In this document: piece by piece, positions 17,406 to 26,403 of the stretch | Layout: the number at the start of each line of letters is the position of its first letter | Position numbering within the stretch: the stretch's first letter is position 1 | NCBI RefSeq assembly: GCF_040687965.1 | Contig: NZ_CP156084.1 | Location: 1,192,501 to 1,256,500 of the forward strand | From: Methylocystis echinoides | Lineage (GTDB): Bacteria > Pseudomonadota > Alphaproteobacteria > Rhizobiales > Beijerinckiaceae | Length of the DNA: 64,000 nucleotides | Direction of reading: 5' to 3' | Program-made: the position numbers and the translations under genes | Notes under the pieces: model-generated | What the model saw: the letters and a program-made list of their open reading frames with translations, nothing else | Database searches by the model: none | Told to the model about the DNA's origin: nothing

Positions 17406-17430
17406 GCGCCCCTCACCGCTTGAGGGGCGC
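17406..17430 (+). terminator. hairpin after the ligase-like gene, possible terminator or processing site
   Basis: GCGCCCCTCA-CCGCT-TGAGGGGCGC is a perfect 10-bp stem with a 5-nt loop, 39 nt after the stop codon at 17367. No T run follows, so it may stabilise the mRNA end rather than terminate. Confidence 0.4.
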
Positions 17431-17620
17431 CGGCATGGCGCAGCTGGATATTCGTATGCTCGTGTAGAAAGCTTGGCGCGTCGCCTGCGCACGCCGCCCC
17501 CGAATAGTCGCAATCAGCCATGAGGAGTTACTCCGCAACAACGGGACTGGGAACTTAACTATGTGATTCAGACCCCTTTTCTCGTTCCTGCGCCGGGCAT
17601 CCGCCGCGACCCTTTTTTTC

Positions 17621-17649
17621 TTGGCAAGCTCTGCGCTTGTTCCTAAAAG
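17621..17649 (+). promoter_or_regulatory. possible promoter of the NusG-paralogue operon
   Basis: TTGGCA (17621-17626), 17-nt spacer, TAAAAG (17644-17649). The -10 is weak. A start near 17656 would give a ~45-nt leader beginning at GCGGTACCGT, which partly resembles the ops element further downstream. Confidence 0.4.
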
Positions 17650-17699
17650 GATTTGCGGTACCGTTGACGATGAGGCTCGCAAATTGAGAGGAGTCCTAG

Positions 17700-18266
17700 G
17701 TGAAAGGCGGTCGCGGCTCGTCCGAGCCCCTAAGCGAAGGGCAGAGCGCCCTGTCCTCCCCACTTGCTGCATCCGAACGATGGTATGTCGCTCGCTCGCT
17801 GCCGCGGCAGGAAGTCAAAGCGATGAACAATCTTCGTCGGCAAGGATTCCAGACGTTCTTGCCGCTTCTGCCAAAAACCGTGCGCCACGCGCGAAAACTG
17901 CGTAGCGTTCTCAGCCCCGTTTTTCCCGGTTATTTATTTGTTATTCTAGATTTGGACAGAGATCGTTGGCGCGCGGTCAATAGCACGATTGGCGTCGCCT
18001 CGCTGATCATGGCGTTGGAGCGGCCGGAGCCGGTTCCGGCCGGCGTCGTTGAACAGCTTATCGATCGTACTGGCGCCGGCGGCGTGACGCGTTTCGATCT
18101 TGATCTCGAGGAAGGGCGATCCGTTCGCCTTCTCTCCGGACCGTTCGCCAATGCGATCGGTTGCCTTGAGCGACTCGACGCAAACGGCCGGGTGAAAGTC
18201 TTGCTCGACATCATGGGCGGCAAAGTGTCCGCCTATGTCGACCGATCCGCTCTCGACGCGGCGTAA
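17700..18266 (+). CDS. specialised NusG paralogue (RfaH-like antitermination factor)
   Basis: About 188 residues from GTG 17700, preceded by GAGAGGAG. The NGN domain occupies ~25-130: [31 protein letters not shown] and the [11 protein letters not shown] phrase are diagnostic. A KOW-like C-terminal domain follows ([30 protein letters not shown]). Housekeeping NusG genes lie beside secE/rplK; this one opens a polysaccharide operon, as RfaH, UpxY and LoaP-type paralogues do. It should bind RNA polymerase and prevent premature termination in the long downstream operon. The ops copy at 18335-18346 supports that. Confidence 0.88.
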   Translation: MKGGRGSSEPLSEGQSALSSPLAASERWYVARSLPRQEVKAMNNLRRQGFQTFLPLLPKTVRHARKLRSVLSPVFPGYLFVILDLDRDRWRAVNSTIGVASLIMALERPEPVPAGVVEQLIDRTGAGGVTRFDLDLEEGRSVRLLSGPFANAIGCLERLDANGRVKVLLDIMGGKVSAYVDRSALDAA

Positions 18267-18334
18267 CGCACGCCGCCCGTCCGCGGGAGGCCCCACAGAA
18301 AAAGGCAGGGGAAAGCGGCGCGCTTCACCCTGAC

Positions 18335-18346
18335 GGCGGTAGCGTG
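18335..18346 (+). promoter_or_regulatory. ops (operon polarity suppressor) element
   Basis: GGCGGTAGCGTG, identical over 12 bases to the ops pause element that recruits E. coli RfaH. It lies 69 nt after the NusG-paralogue stop and 39 nt before the ATG of the first sugar gene (18386), on the non-template strand as required. It would act on RNA polymerase entering the long glycosyltransferase operon. Confidence 0.65.
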
Positions 18347-18385
18347 GACAAAGCGACCGCATCAAGAGGAAGGCCATACTTACAC

Positions 18386-19396
18386 ATGCGGCGCGTGTTT
18401 ATCACCGGAACGGCGGGCTTCATCGGCTTTCATCTCGCTAGGCTTCTTCTCTCGGAAGGGTTCAGCGTATGCGGTTATGACGGCATGACCGACTACTACG
18501 ACGTCGCCCTCAAGCGGCGGCGTCACCATATGTTACTGGAGCATCCGGAATTTTCCTGCACCGAGGCGATGCTTGAAGATAATGACGCGCTCTGGGGCGC
18601 CATTGAGAGGTATTCTCCCGACGCGGTCGTTCACCTCGCAGCTCAAGCAGGCGTGCGTTACAGCCTCGAAAATCCACGCGCTTACATCGACAGCAATGTC
18701 GTTGGCGCGTTCAACGTGTTGGAGGCTGCTCGCAGACTGCAGGTGGGCCACTTGCTGATGGCGTCGACCTCTTCCGTCTATGGCGCGAACGAGCATATGC
18801 CCTTTACCGAGACCGACAAAGCCGACACTCAGCTGACGGTTTACGCCGCGACAAAAAAGGCCAATGAGTCCTTGGCTCACGCTTATGCGCATTTGTGGGG
18901 CCTGCCCACCACAATGTTTCGCTTTTTCACCGTCTATGGCCCCTGGGGGCGCCCGGATATGGCGCTCTTCAAGTTCGTCGAGGCCATCATCGAAGGCCGG
19001 CCGATAGACGTCTACAACGGCGGCGACATGTATCGCGACTTCACCTATGTCGACGATCTGGTGCGAAGCATCCGCCTCCTCATCGACGCTGTCCCGCCGC
19101 GCCCTGCAGGCGCCGCAGACCACGTGGGCGACTCGCTCAGCCCCGTCGCCCCATTTCGCATTGTGAACATCGGCAATTCGACCAAGGTGCGGCTTCTCGA
19201 TTTCATCGAGGCGATCGAACGGGAGCTCGGCCAAAAGGCGACCCGCAACTATCTGCCAATGCAGATGGGCGACGTGCCAGCCACATGGGCGGACGCCTCA
19301 TTGCTCCAGCAATTGACTGGTTATATGCCTCAGACGGATTTTCGTGACGGCGTTCACAAGTTCGTCCAGTGGTATCGCGACTACTATGGGAAATAG
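18386..19396 (+). CDS. NAD-dependent UDP-sugar epimerase (UDP-glucuronate 4-epimerase-like)
   Basis: About 336 residues from ATG 18386, where GAGGAAGG lies upstream and the Rossmann motif begins directly ([15 protein letters not shown]). SDR catalytic residues are present: the STSSVYG serine near 130 and YAATKK near 155. Phrases such as [16 protein letters not shown] and [14 protein letters not shown] match UDP-glucuronate 4-epimerases (LpsL/Cap1J). Product would be UDP-galacturonate for the polymer. The gap to the next gene is 17 nt. A longer frame from GTG 18344 would begin inside the ops element and is not preferred. Confidence 0.88.
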   Translation: MRRVFITGTAGFIGFHLARLLLSEGFSVCGYDGMTDYYDVALKRRRHHMLLEHPEFSCTEAMLEDNDALWGAIERYSPDAVVHLAAQAGVRYSLENPRAYIDSNVVGAFNVLEAARRLQVGHLLMASTSSVYGANEHMPFTETDKADTQLTVYAATKKANESLAHAYAHLWGLPTTMFRFFTVYGPWGRPDMALFKFVEAIIEGRPIDVYNGGDMYRDFTYVDDLVRSIRLLIDAVPPRPAGAADHVGDSLSPVAPFRIVNIGNSTKVRLLDFIEAIERELGQKATRNYLPMQMGDVPATWADASLLQQLTGYMPQTDFRDGVHKFVQWYRDYYGK

Positions 19397-19413
19397 GCCC
19401 GGAGGGAGCGTCA

Positions 19414-20688
19414 TTGTATTCTTTAAAGGACTTGCGGTTGGCGGTGATCGGTCTTGGCTACGTTGGCCTGCCTTTGGCTGTGGAATTCGGAAAAAAGCGA
19501 TCAGTCGTAGGCTACGATATCAACTCAGCGCGCATTGAGGCCCTCAAAGCCGGCCACGACAGCACTCTGGAAGTCAGCGACGAAGAGCTGCGCGAGGCGC
19601 GGGGATTGCAATTCTCCGCCGACCTCGCCGAGATCGCTGACTGCAACGTATATATCGTCACGGTGCCGACGCCCATCGACGAGCACAAACGTCCGGACCT
19701 CTCGCCGCTCATCAAGGCGTCACAGACCGTCGCGAAAGTGCTGAAAAAGGGCGACATCGTCATCTACGAATCCACGGTCTATCCCGGCGCCACTGAAGAG
19801 GACTGCGCGCCGGTGCTGGAAGCTGTCTCGGGACTGAAATTCAACGTCGATTTCTTTGCCGGCTACAGTCCCGAACGCATCAATCCCGGCGACAAGTTGC
19901 ACCGTGTCTCGACGATTAAAAAAGTTACGTCTGGCTCGACCGAGGAAATCGCCGACGTCGTGGACAAGCTCTATGGCGAGATCATCGTCGCTGGAACGCA
20001 TAAGGCGTCCAGCATAAAGGTCGCGGAAGCGGCCAAAGTGATCGAGAACACACAGCGCGACCTCAACATTGCATTAATCAACGAGCTGGCGATCATCTTC
20101 AATCGAATGGGGATCGATACGGAAGCGGTGTTGCAGGCCGCCGGCACGAAATGGAATTTCCTGCCGTTTCGTCCCGGACTTGTCGGCGGCCATTGCATCG
20201 GGGTCGACCCTTACTATCTCACCCACAAAGCCATGGCGATCGGCTATCACCCCGAGATCATTCTCGCAGGTCGTCGCCTCAATGACGGCATGGGCGTTTA
20301 TGTCACCTCCCAATTGGTCAAGGCGCTCATCAAGCGGCGCATCCATGTGGAGGGCGCGCGTATCCTGGTCATGGGCCTCACCTTCAAAGAGAATTGCCCC
20401 GATCTGCGCAACACGCGCGTCGTCGACATCATCCGTGAACTCGTGGATTACAATGCGATTGTGGATATCCATGATCCTTGGGCAGACCCCGAAGAGGCCC
20501 AGAGAGAATACGGATTGAAGCTCGTCGCTGATCCGCAGGCGGGCGCTTATGACGCAATCGTTCTGGCGGTCGCGCACGATCAGTTCCGGCGCCTTGGCGC
20601 GACGATCAGAAGCTTCGGCAAGGACGGGCACGTGCTATACGACCTTAAATATATTCTTCGCCCTGACGAGTCCGACCTGCGTCTCTAA
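19414..20688 (+). CDS. UDP-N-acetylhexosamine 6-dehydrogenase (TviB/WbpO-like)
   Basis: About 424 residues from TTG 19414, 5 nt after GGAGGGAG. The NAD-binding motif ([16 protein letters not shown]) starts at residue ~10. Catalytic features of nucleotide-sugar dehydrogenases are visible: [11 protein letters not shown] near 150, [17 protein letters not shown] near 205, and the active-site Cys in [17 protein letters not shown] near 255. The pattern is that of UDP-GlcNAc/GalNAc dehydrogenases rather than UDP-glucose dehydrogenase. It makes a UDP-N-acetylhexosaminuronate for the repeat unit. The AsnB-like gene downstream could amidate such a uronate. Confidence 0.88.
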   Translation: MYSLKDLRLAVIGLGYVGLPLAVEFGKKRSVVGYDINSARIEALKAGHDSTLEVSDEELREARGLQFSADLAEIADCNVYIVTVPTPIDEHKRPDLSPLIKASQTVAKVLKKGDIVIYESTVYPGATEEDCAPVLEAVSGLKFNVDFFAGYSPERINPGDKLHRVSTIKKVTSGSTEEIADVVDKLYGEIIVAGTHKASSIKVAEAAKVIENTQRDLNIALINELAIIFNRMGIDTEAVLQAAGTKWNFLPFRPGLVGGHCIGVDPYYLTHKAMAIGYHPEIILAGRRLNDGMGVYVTSQLVKALIKRRIHVEGARILVMGLTFKENCPDLRNTRVVDIIRELVDYNAIVDIHDPWADPEEAQREYGLKLVADPQAGAYDAIVLAVAHDQFRRLGATIRSFGKDGHVLYDLKYILRPDESDLRL

Positions 20689-20823
20689 AAGCGTCCCAAG
20701 TCTGCTTTTCCCTCCATCAAGCTGTCGGCGGCGACAGGCCGCCGTCGCCTCATCCGAGCGAATTCTTTGCTCTAGGCGATACAGAGGCCATGCAGAAGCA
20801 GAAATAGAGGAGATCAGAAAAAC

Positions 20824-22665
20824 TTGACTGCGAACGCCCCGATTGCAGAAGTCTCTCCGCCAATGATCGTTGGCCTAAAGCGCTTGCTCTCGCACCTTTC
20901 CAGACGCCGACGTTGGCAGGCTGCATGGCTGTTGGCCGCCATGATTATCGGAGCGATCGCCGAGTTAGCCACCTTAGGGGCCGTAATGCCCTTTCTCGCC
21001 TTGTTGGCGAATCCGACCCTGGCCCCCAACTTCCCGCTGCTGCAGAAGCTTCTGGGCGTGGTCGCCTGGAAGGGCGACAACACAATTCTTCCCGCCATTA
21101 TGCTGTTCGCCGTCGTAGCGCTGAGCGCCGCGGCGATAAGAATGCTTGTCGCCTGGGCCAGCGCCAAATGGATTTTTGGCGTGGCCGCCGACATCGGCAT
21201 GGAAGTGTATCGTCGCACGCTTTACCAGCCTTACAGCTTTCACGTGTCGCGAAACACCAGTCAAATTATCGCCGGCTTGAACAAAGTGCAAACCATGGCG
21301 TTCGACGTCATCAATCCTTTAGTTCAAAGCACCATGGCGTTGGTTATTTCCATTGCTATCCTGTCGGCGCTGATTCTCATCGATCCGGTGACCGCCGGAG
21401 TCGCCGGCCTTGGGTTTGCGGCTCTATACCTTCTCGTCACGCGCGTCACCGGCCGCACATTGAGGGCCAACGGCAAGACCATTGCAGAAAACGAAACGCG
21501 TCGCGTTCAGGCCGTTCAAGAAGGGCTCGGCGCGATTAGGGACGTTCTTATCGACGGGACCCAAGATATTTACGTCAGACGTTTCTGGGAGTTCGATTCA
21601 GCCTATCGCCGGGCGCAAGCCGCGAATAACTTCGTCGGCGGCTCGCCCAGATACCTCATCGAATCGATGGGTATGGTCTTCATTGCTTTCCTTGCGTTTT
21701 GGCTGAGCTTGCGCATGGGAGGATTGTCCGCCGCGATACCGGCGCTCGGGGCTCTGGCCATGGGCGCCCAAAAACTATTTCCGCAGATGCAGCAGATCTA
21801 CTATGGTTGGGCCGGCCTCAGCGGCAGTTCGACCGCACTGGCGGAAGTCACTTCGATGCTCGAACTTCCGATCCCAGAGGAATATTTAAGGCGTTGTCCG
21901 GTTGGCCGCACAAGGTTGGAGCAAGGCGTCGCACTCTGCAATGTGAGCTTCCGCTACCGCGAAGACGCTCCGGATGTCGTCGCCGGACTGAGCCTCGACA
22001 TCCCAAGAGGTTCGCGCGTTGGTTTCGTCGGGAAGACTGGCAGCGGCAAGAGCACCGTGCTCGATCTCATAATGGGCCTTTTGGAGCCGACAAAGGGCCG
22101 GATCGAAATCGACGGGAAACTACTTACACGCGATAACCGCCGCGAATGGCAGGCCCGCATCGCGCATGTGCCGCAAGCAATCTACCTGACCGATGCGACC
22201 ATCGCCGAAAACATAGCTTTTGGTCTCAACGCTCCGGATATTGATCAAGCTCGCGTACGCGAGGCGGCGGACAAAGCCCAGCTTGCCGATTTTATCGAAA
22301 CTCTGCCCGCTCAATATGACACGCAGGTAGGCGAAAGAGGCGTCCGACTTTCAGGCGGTCAGCGTCAACGCATCGGTCTGGCCCGAGCGCTCTACAAGAA
22401 TGCCGACGTCTTGGTCCTGGATGAAGCGACGAGCGCGCTGGACGAGGGGACGGAATCAGCCGTCATGGAGGCGATTAACTCACTTGGGGAGGACACGACA
22501 GTATTAATGGTCGCTCATCGCACCTCGACTTTACGCAACTGCGACCGGATCTTTGAGCTCAAGAATGGCCGCTTGTTCCGAGAAGGCGCCTATGAACAGA
22601 TCACGAGAGGCGAAGACGCCGCGCCAGAGAGTTCTAAGTCCACATCATGGGTCATAGATGAATAA
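20824..22665 (+). CDS. ABC-type lipid-linked oligosaccharide flippase (PglK/MsbA-like)
   Basis: About 613 residues from TTG 20824 (AGAGGAGA 10 nt upstream; ATG 20863 is an alternative). Six transmembrane helices lead into an ATPase domain with Walker A GKTGSGKST near 402, Q-loop IAHVPQAIYLTD, signature LSGGQRQRIGLARAL near 507, Walker B VLVLDEATSALD near 530 and the AHRTST H-loop. The N-terminal phrase IAELATLGAVMPFLALL is typical of PglK-like half-size flippases. It would move the undecaprenyl-linked repeat unit across the inner membrane. No Wzx-type flippase gene is in the locus. Its stop overlaps the next gene by 8 nt. Confidence 0.87.
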   Translation: MTANAPIAEVSPPMIVGLKRLLSHLSRRRRWQAAWLLAAMIIGAIAELATLGAVMPFLALLANPTLAPNFPLLQKLLGVVAWKGDNTILPAIMLFAVVALSAAAIRMLVAWASAKWIFGVAADIGMEVYRRTLYQPYSFHVSRNTSQIIAGLNKVQTMAFDVINPLVQSTMALVISIAILSALILIDPVTAGVAGLGFAALYLLVTRVTGRTLRANGKTIAENETRRVQAVQEGLGAIRDVLIDGTQDIYVRRFWEFDSAYRRAQAANNFVGGSPRYLIESMGMVFIAFLAFWLSLRMGGLSAAIPALGALAMGAQKLFPQMQQIYYGWAGLSGSSTALAEVTSMLELPIPEEYLRRCPVGRTRLEQGVALCNVSFRYREDAPDVVAGLSLDIPRGSRVGFVGKTGSGKSTVLDLIMGLLEPTKGRIEIDGKLLTRDNRREWQARIAHVPQAIYLTDATIAENIAFGLNAPDIDQARVREAADKAQLADFIETLPAQYDTQVGERGVRLSGGQRQRIGLARALYKNADVLVLDEATSALDEGTESAVMEAINSLGEDTTVLMVAHRTSTLRNCDRIFELKNGRLFREGAYEQITRGEDAAPESSKSTSWVIDE

Positions 22666-23815
22666 TATGCATCCGATAGGGAGTAATACGATTATCGATA
22701 ACGGCCCAACTGTCATGCATGTCGTCACGTCGCTTCACTTTGGCGGCGTCGAAAAGCATATGGAATTGATTTCAGAGGAATTGCTCGCAGCGTCGATGAA
22801 TCACGTTTTTGTGGCGCTTGGCGGCGGAGGCGAAACCGCGGAACGTTTGAGGGAAAACAGAGCTGAGGTTGTTTGCCTGAATCAACCGGTTCGCATCCCA
22901 TCTTTTGGAGCGCTCACGCGCTTGTTTAAACTACTGAAGAAATATCGCCCGGTTGTTATCCATACGCATGGAGCGGAAGCAAATTTTCATGGCCTAATTG
23001 CAGGATGGCTGGCAGATATCCCCGTGCGAATTGCTGAAGAGATTGGCATGCCGGAGCACGGCGCCAAAGCGAAACTGACGTTTCGTCTCGTTTACGGACT
23101 TGCTCATCGCGTTATTGGTGTCTCCGAAATCGTCTCAGCTTGGCTAGAGAACAACAATGAGGTTCCTCGCTCGAAGCTTGTGTGCCTCAACTGCCCGACG
23201 AGATTGCCCCGACAGCGAATGACGCGGAACCCCGAATTAGACGCCCAATTCCGGGTTTGCTTTGTCGGCCGCCTCGAGCCGGTGAAGAATCCTTTGGTTT
23301 TAATTCCCGCAGCAGTAAAGTTGATCGAACAAGGCATCCCCTTGGAGGTATGGATCATCGGCGAGGGCAGTTTGCGTCCCGAACTTGAACGACAAATAGA
23401 GAAGAACGGGCTTACTGGAATAGTCAAGCTTTATGGATTTCAAGCCGATCCTGCCGAGTTTATGCGACGCAGCAGCATTTACGTTCAGCCCTCGTTCTCT
23501 GAAGGATGCAGCATTTCATTGGTCGAGGCGATGGGCTGCGGCGTGCCGGTCGTTGTGCCGCGTATCGGCAACGCGCCTGAACTGGTTGAAACGAATGTGT
23601 CAGGGTGGCTTCTGGAGGACAACTCAACGGAAGCCGTCGTCGAAGGCTTGCGCCAAGCATGGGACGCTGGACCCCAAAGACTCTTCGAAATGGGCCAGGC
23701 AGCCCACAAGACGGTTGAGGGGCGCTTCGAGCCAGCTCGATACGTCCGCGATCTCGAAGCGCTTTACTCGCGCGTCTCCGCGGGAAATAAGGAACGCGTC
23801 CGTTGCGAAAGCTAA
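22658..23815 (+). CDS. glycosyltransferase family 4
   Basis: About 385 residues of GT-B fold. The N-terminal domain has the donor-side glycine loop VTSLHFGGVEKHMELI; the C-terminal domain has VCFVGRLEPVKNPLVLIPA near 205 and the family 4 nucleotide-sugar motif PSFSEGCSISLVEAMGCGVPVV near 290. It adds one sugar to the lipid-linked repeat unit at the cytosolic face. The start overlaps the flippase stop by 8 nt and its own 3' end overlaps the next gene by 13 nt, so the three genes are translationally linked. Donor and acceptor are not predictable. Confidence 0.87.
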   Translation: MNNMHPIGSNTIIDNGPTVMHVVTSLHFGGVEKHMELISEELLAASMNHVFVALGGGGETAERLRENRAEVVCLNQPVRIPSFGALTRLFKLLKKYRPVVIHTHGAEANFHGLIAGWLADIPVRIAEEIGMPEHGAKAKLTFRLVYGLAHRVIGVSEIVSAWLENNNEVPRSKLVCLNCPTRLPRQRMTRNPELDAQFRVCFVGRLEPVKNPLVLIPAAVKLIEQGIPLEVWIIGEGSLRPELERQIEKNGLTGIVKLYGFQADPAEFMRRSSIYVQPSFSEGCSISLVEAMGCGVPVVVPRIGNAPELVETNVSGWLLEDNSTEAVVEGLRQAWDAGPQRLFEMGQAAHKTVEGRFEPARYVRDLEALYSRVSAGNKERVRCES

Positions 23816-24945
23816 GAGTTTTACATTGTCTAGAAACCGTCGGCTCTGGCGGCGTCGAGCAGTTGAAGTTGATCAAAGCTCGACAGCTCGACAAGAATCG
23901 CTATGAGCAGGCCTTGATTTGCACCCAGGCTATTGGCTCATTGCCTGCGGAATTCGCGCGCGCCGATTGCCCCGTGCATGAAATAGGAGTTTTTTCGAAT
24001 ATTTTCGACTTCGAACGCTATGCCCGAGCGCATCGCGTCGTTCGCGAATTCAAACCAGACATCATACACGGCGCAGTTTACGAAGGCGTTGCAACGGCTG
24101 CGATCACAGGGACGTGGGCTCGGGTGCCGGCAATCATTGGCGAAGAGACCTCTGATCCCGTGGGTCGGCGTTTGCGAGGGCATCTCCTTTACAGGACATT
24201 GGCTGCACTTACTCATCAAATGGTCGCCGTGTCCCCAAGCGTCCGGGATTATTTGGTGCATGGCATTAAGATCCCGAAGAACAGAGTTACGCTGATCAAT
24301 AATTGTGCGATGGAGCCCCCAGCAGCAACCGCCGAGGAAATGCGATTGGTGCGAGGGCTGCTCAATATCAAGCCGGACGACGTCATAATTGGATGCTGCT
24401 GCCGATTGTTCGACGAGCATAAGCGGGTCAGCGACCTCATCAAGGCGTTCGCGCGCGTACATGCTCTCGAACCTAAATCCAAACTGCTCATTGTCGGGGA
24501 TGGACCTGACAAAACCAAGCTTTGCGCCTTAGCCGGTGAACTTGGAATAGCGGAACATGTCTTTTTCGTTGGGTATCAAGGCAACACGCGCCCATTTTTT
24601 GAAGTTATGGATATTTTCGCACTCGCATCGGCCTATGAGGGGCTGCCGGTTGCCCTTCTGGAGGCCATGTTTGCGCGCCTCCCTGTCGTAGCTACCCGAG
24701 TTAGCGGGATACCAAGCGTCGTCACCTCCGAAGCGGGATTTCTTGTTTCGCCTAAGGCTCCAGACGAACTTGCCGATAAACTGCTCGTATTGATTGGCGA
24801 TCCCGCCCTACGGAAATCCATGGGCGAGGCGGGGTTGCAAGTGGCGCGCGCAAGTTTTAGCGCCGACCGCTATGTTAGGGAATTCGACGAACTTTACCAA
24901 AGTGTCGCCGCCGAACGGCTCCGCGTCCGGTTTGCGTCCCGATAA
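23803..24945 (+). CDS. glycosyltransferase family 4
   Basis: About 380 residues from TTG 23803 (AAGGAA upstream), overlapping the previous gene by 13 nt. GT-B fold: LHCLETVGSGGVEQLKLI at the N-terminus and ALASAYEGLPVALLEAMFARLPVVAT near 268 in the nucleotide-sugar-binding half. A CCCR stretch near 196 (GCCCRLFDEHKRVSDLI) is the usual start of the C-terminal domain. It acts in the same repeat-unit pathway as its neighbours. The exact linkage is unknown. Confidence 0.87.
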   Translation: MRKLRVLHCLETVGSGGVEQLKLIKARQLDKNRYEQALICTQAIGSLPAEFARADCPVHEIGVFSNIFDFERYARAHRVVREFKPDIIHGAVYEGVATAAITGTWARVPAIIGEETSDPVGRRLRGHLLYRTLAALTHQMVAVSPSVRDYLVHGIKIPKNRVTLINNCAMEPPAATAEEMRLVRGLLNIKPDDVIIGCCCRLFDEHKRVSDLIKAFARVHALEPKSKLLIVGDGPDKTKLCALAGELGIAEHVFFVGYQGNTRPFFEVMDIFALASAYEGLPVALLEAMFARLPVVATRVSGIPSVVTSEAGFLVSPKAPDELADKLLVLIGDPALRKSMGEAGLQVARASFSADRYVREFDELYQSVAAERLRVRFASR

Positions 24946-25041
24946 TGCATGCCGCCGCGGCAGTGGCGTCCAAGGCTCGAAGCTTTGAGCTAATTAGAGG
25001 TCCGACGTTGGGCGCAAACTGAAAAGAGGCAGGTTTCCTTC

Positions 25042-26274
25042 ATGGCCGTTCGAGCCTTGTATGTGACATGGGACGGGCCCCAAGTCTCTTATCTGGAAGG
25101 CTTGTTCCTACCGATATTCGCGGGCCTCAGGGCTCATGACATCGAAATTGACGTCTTGCAGTTTACATGGGGGCCTCAAGCATATCTCGAGCGCCAGGAG
25201 CAGGTCTGCGACGAAAGCGGGGTGGTCTATCACAGGGTGATCGTGCCCAAAGCGGCCGGCGGCCTGGGTAGCTATCTGTCGGCCGTAATGGGCTCAAAAA
25301 GGATTTTGCAATTACGGAAGGACCGCCATTTCGACGTCATTATACCTCGTAGCGTTATGCCTGCGATCGCAACCTTACACGCCGATTGGCGACGATCTGC
25401 AGGGCGGGCGCCGATGTTATTTGACGCGGATGGTTTGGCGATCGACGAGAAGGTCGATGCTGGCCAGCTGTCGCCTAGCTCCCTTTCTTACAGAATGCTA
25501 AAGTGGTACGAGCGATCAGCCATAAGCGCCGCCGCGGCGGTAATCGGCCGGACTGAGCGCGCCTGCGAAATTTATAGGACATATGACGCGCAACCACGAC
25601 AAGACAAATACATAGTCGCAGTCAATGGTCGAGACCCAACAAAATTCAAGCCTTCAGCTCCGGCGGAACGTGAGTTGGCGTGTCGCAGACTCGAGATAGA
25701 TCCGCTCGCTCCAATAATCGTTTACAGCGGTTCTTTTGGAGAGAAATATTGCCCGTTGCAAATGTTTCAACTTTTTCGAGCCATTCTGCAGCTCACGCCA
25801 AATGCGCGGTTTCTGATCATGAGCGGCTCGCCGGAGGATGTCTTGACTTATGTAAGAAGCCAGCACCCGGATCTCATTCCGGCGTTGAACATCAAGTCGT
25901 TTACGTCTGGGGAAGTGGCCGGCTATCTGGCGGTCGCGGATCTCGGGATCTGCTTATATAAGGACACGTTTGCCAACCAAGCGTTTCAAGCAACCAAACT
26001 AGGTGAATATCTACTTTGTGGTCTTGCCACCGCCGGTACCGCAAATGCTATGCGATTCGGGTTGTCCAACGCGTCATTTGCGAGAACGATCTCAACGATG
26101 TCGCAAGATGAACTCCAAGCCGTTGCACATTGGTTTGTAAACGACGTACTTCCCGCGCGGACTTCAATTCGAAACCAAGCGCGAGACTTTGGATTAGCGC
26201 ACTTGACAACCGACAAGACCGTATCGAGCTATGCCGAGGCGATTAAGCGGGCGATCGAGTACAGAAGCAACTAA
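25042..26274 (+). CDS. glycosyltransferase, GT-B fold (family 4-like)
   Basis: About 410 residues, with AGAGGCAGG upstream of the ATG. The C-terminal half has IIVYSGSFGEKYCPLQMFQLF near 228 and the DLGICLYKDTF...QATKLGEYLLCGLATAGT motif near 315-335, as in divergent family 4 enzymes, where EYLLCGLA replaces the common EAMA-G. The N-terminal DGPQVSYLEGLFLPIFAGL follows the glycine-loop pattern loosely. Base composition is more AT-rich than the core genome. It is likely a transferase for the repeat unit. Confidence 0.78.
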   Translation: MAVRALYVTWDGPQVSYLEGLFLPIFAGLRAHDIEIDVLQFTWGPQAYLERQEQVCDESGVVYHRVIVPKAAGGLGSYLSAVMGSKRILQLRKDRHFDVIIPRSVMPAIATLHADWRRSAGRAPMLFDADGLAIDEKVDAGQLSPSSLSYRMLKWYERSAISAAAAVIGRTERACEIYRTYDAQPRQDKYIVAVNGRDPTKFKPSAPAERELACRRLEIDPLAPIIVYSGSFGEKYCPLQMFQLFRAILQLTPNARFLIMSGSPEDVLTYVRSQHPDLIPALNIKSFTSGEVAGYLAVADLGICLYKDTFANQAFQATKLGEYLLCGLATAGTANAMRFGLSNASFARTISTMSQDELQAVAHWFVNDVLPARTSIRNQARDFGLAHLTTDKTVSSYAEAIKRAIEYRSN

Positions 26275-26403
26275 GATGCGCTCCCGGAAGACGAACGGCC
26301 CTCGACAGGAATTCTGCCTTACGCCAGCTTCGACGCGCCTGTCACAATCTATCGCGGACGCCCCTCCGTTGTGTGCGCTAATTATGTTAAGGGTCGAGAA
26401 CAA

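Larger units (their letters stand above)
17368..17699. other. 332-base intergenic leader region before the NusG paralogue
   Basis: No gene seen. It contains the hairpin at 17406-17430, a Cys-less GC-rich stretch, and the promoter and leader of the NusG paralogue (listed separately). Confidence 0.5.
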
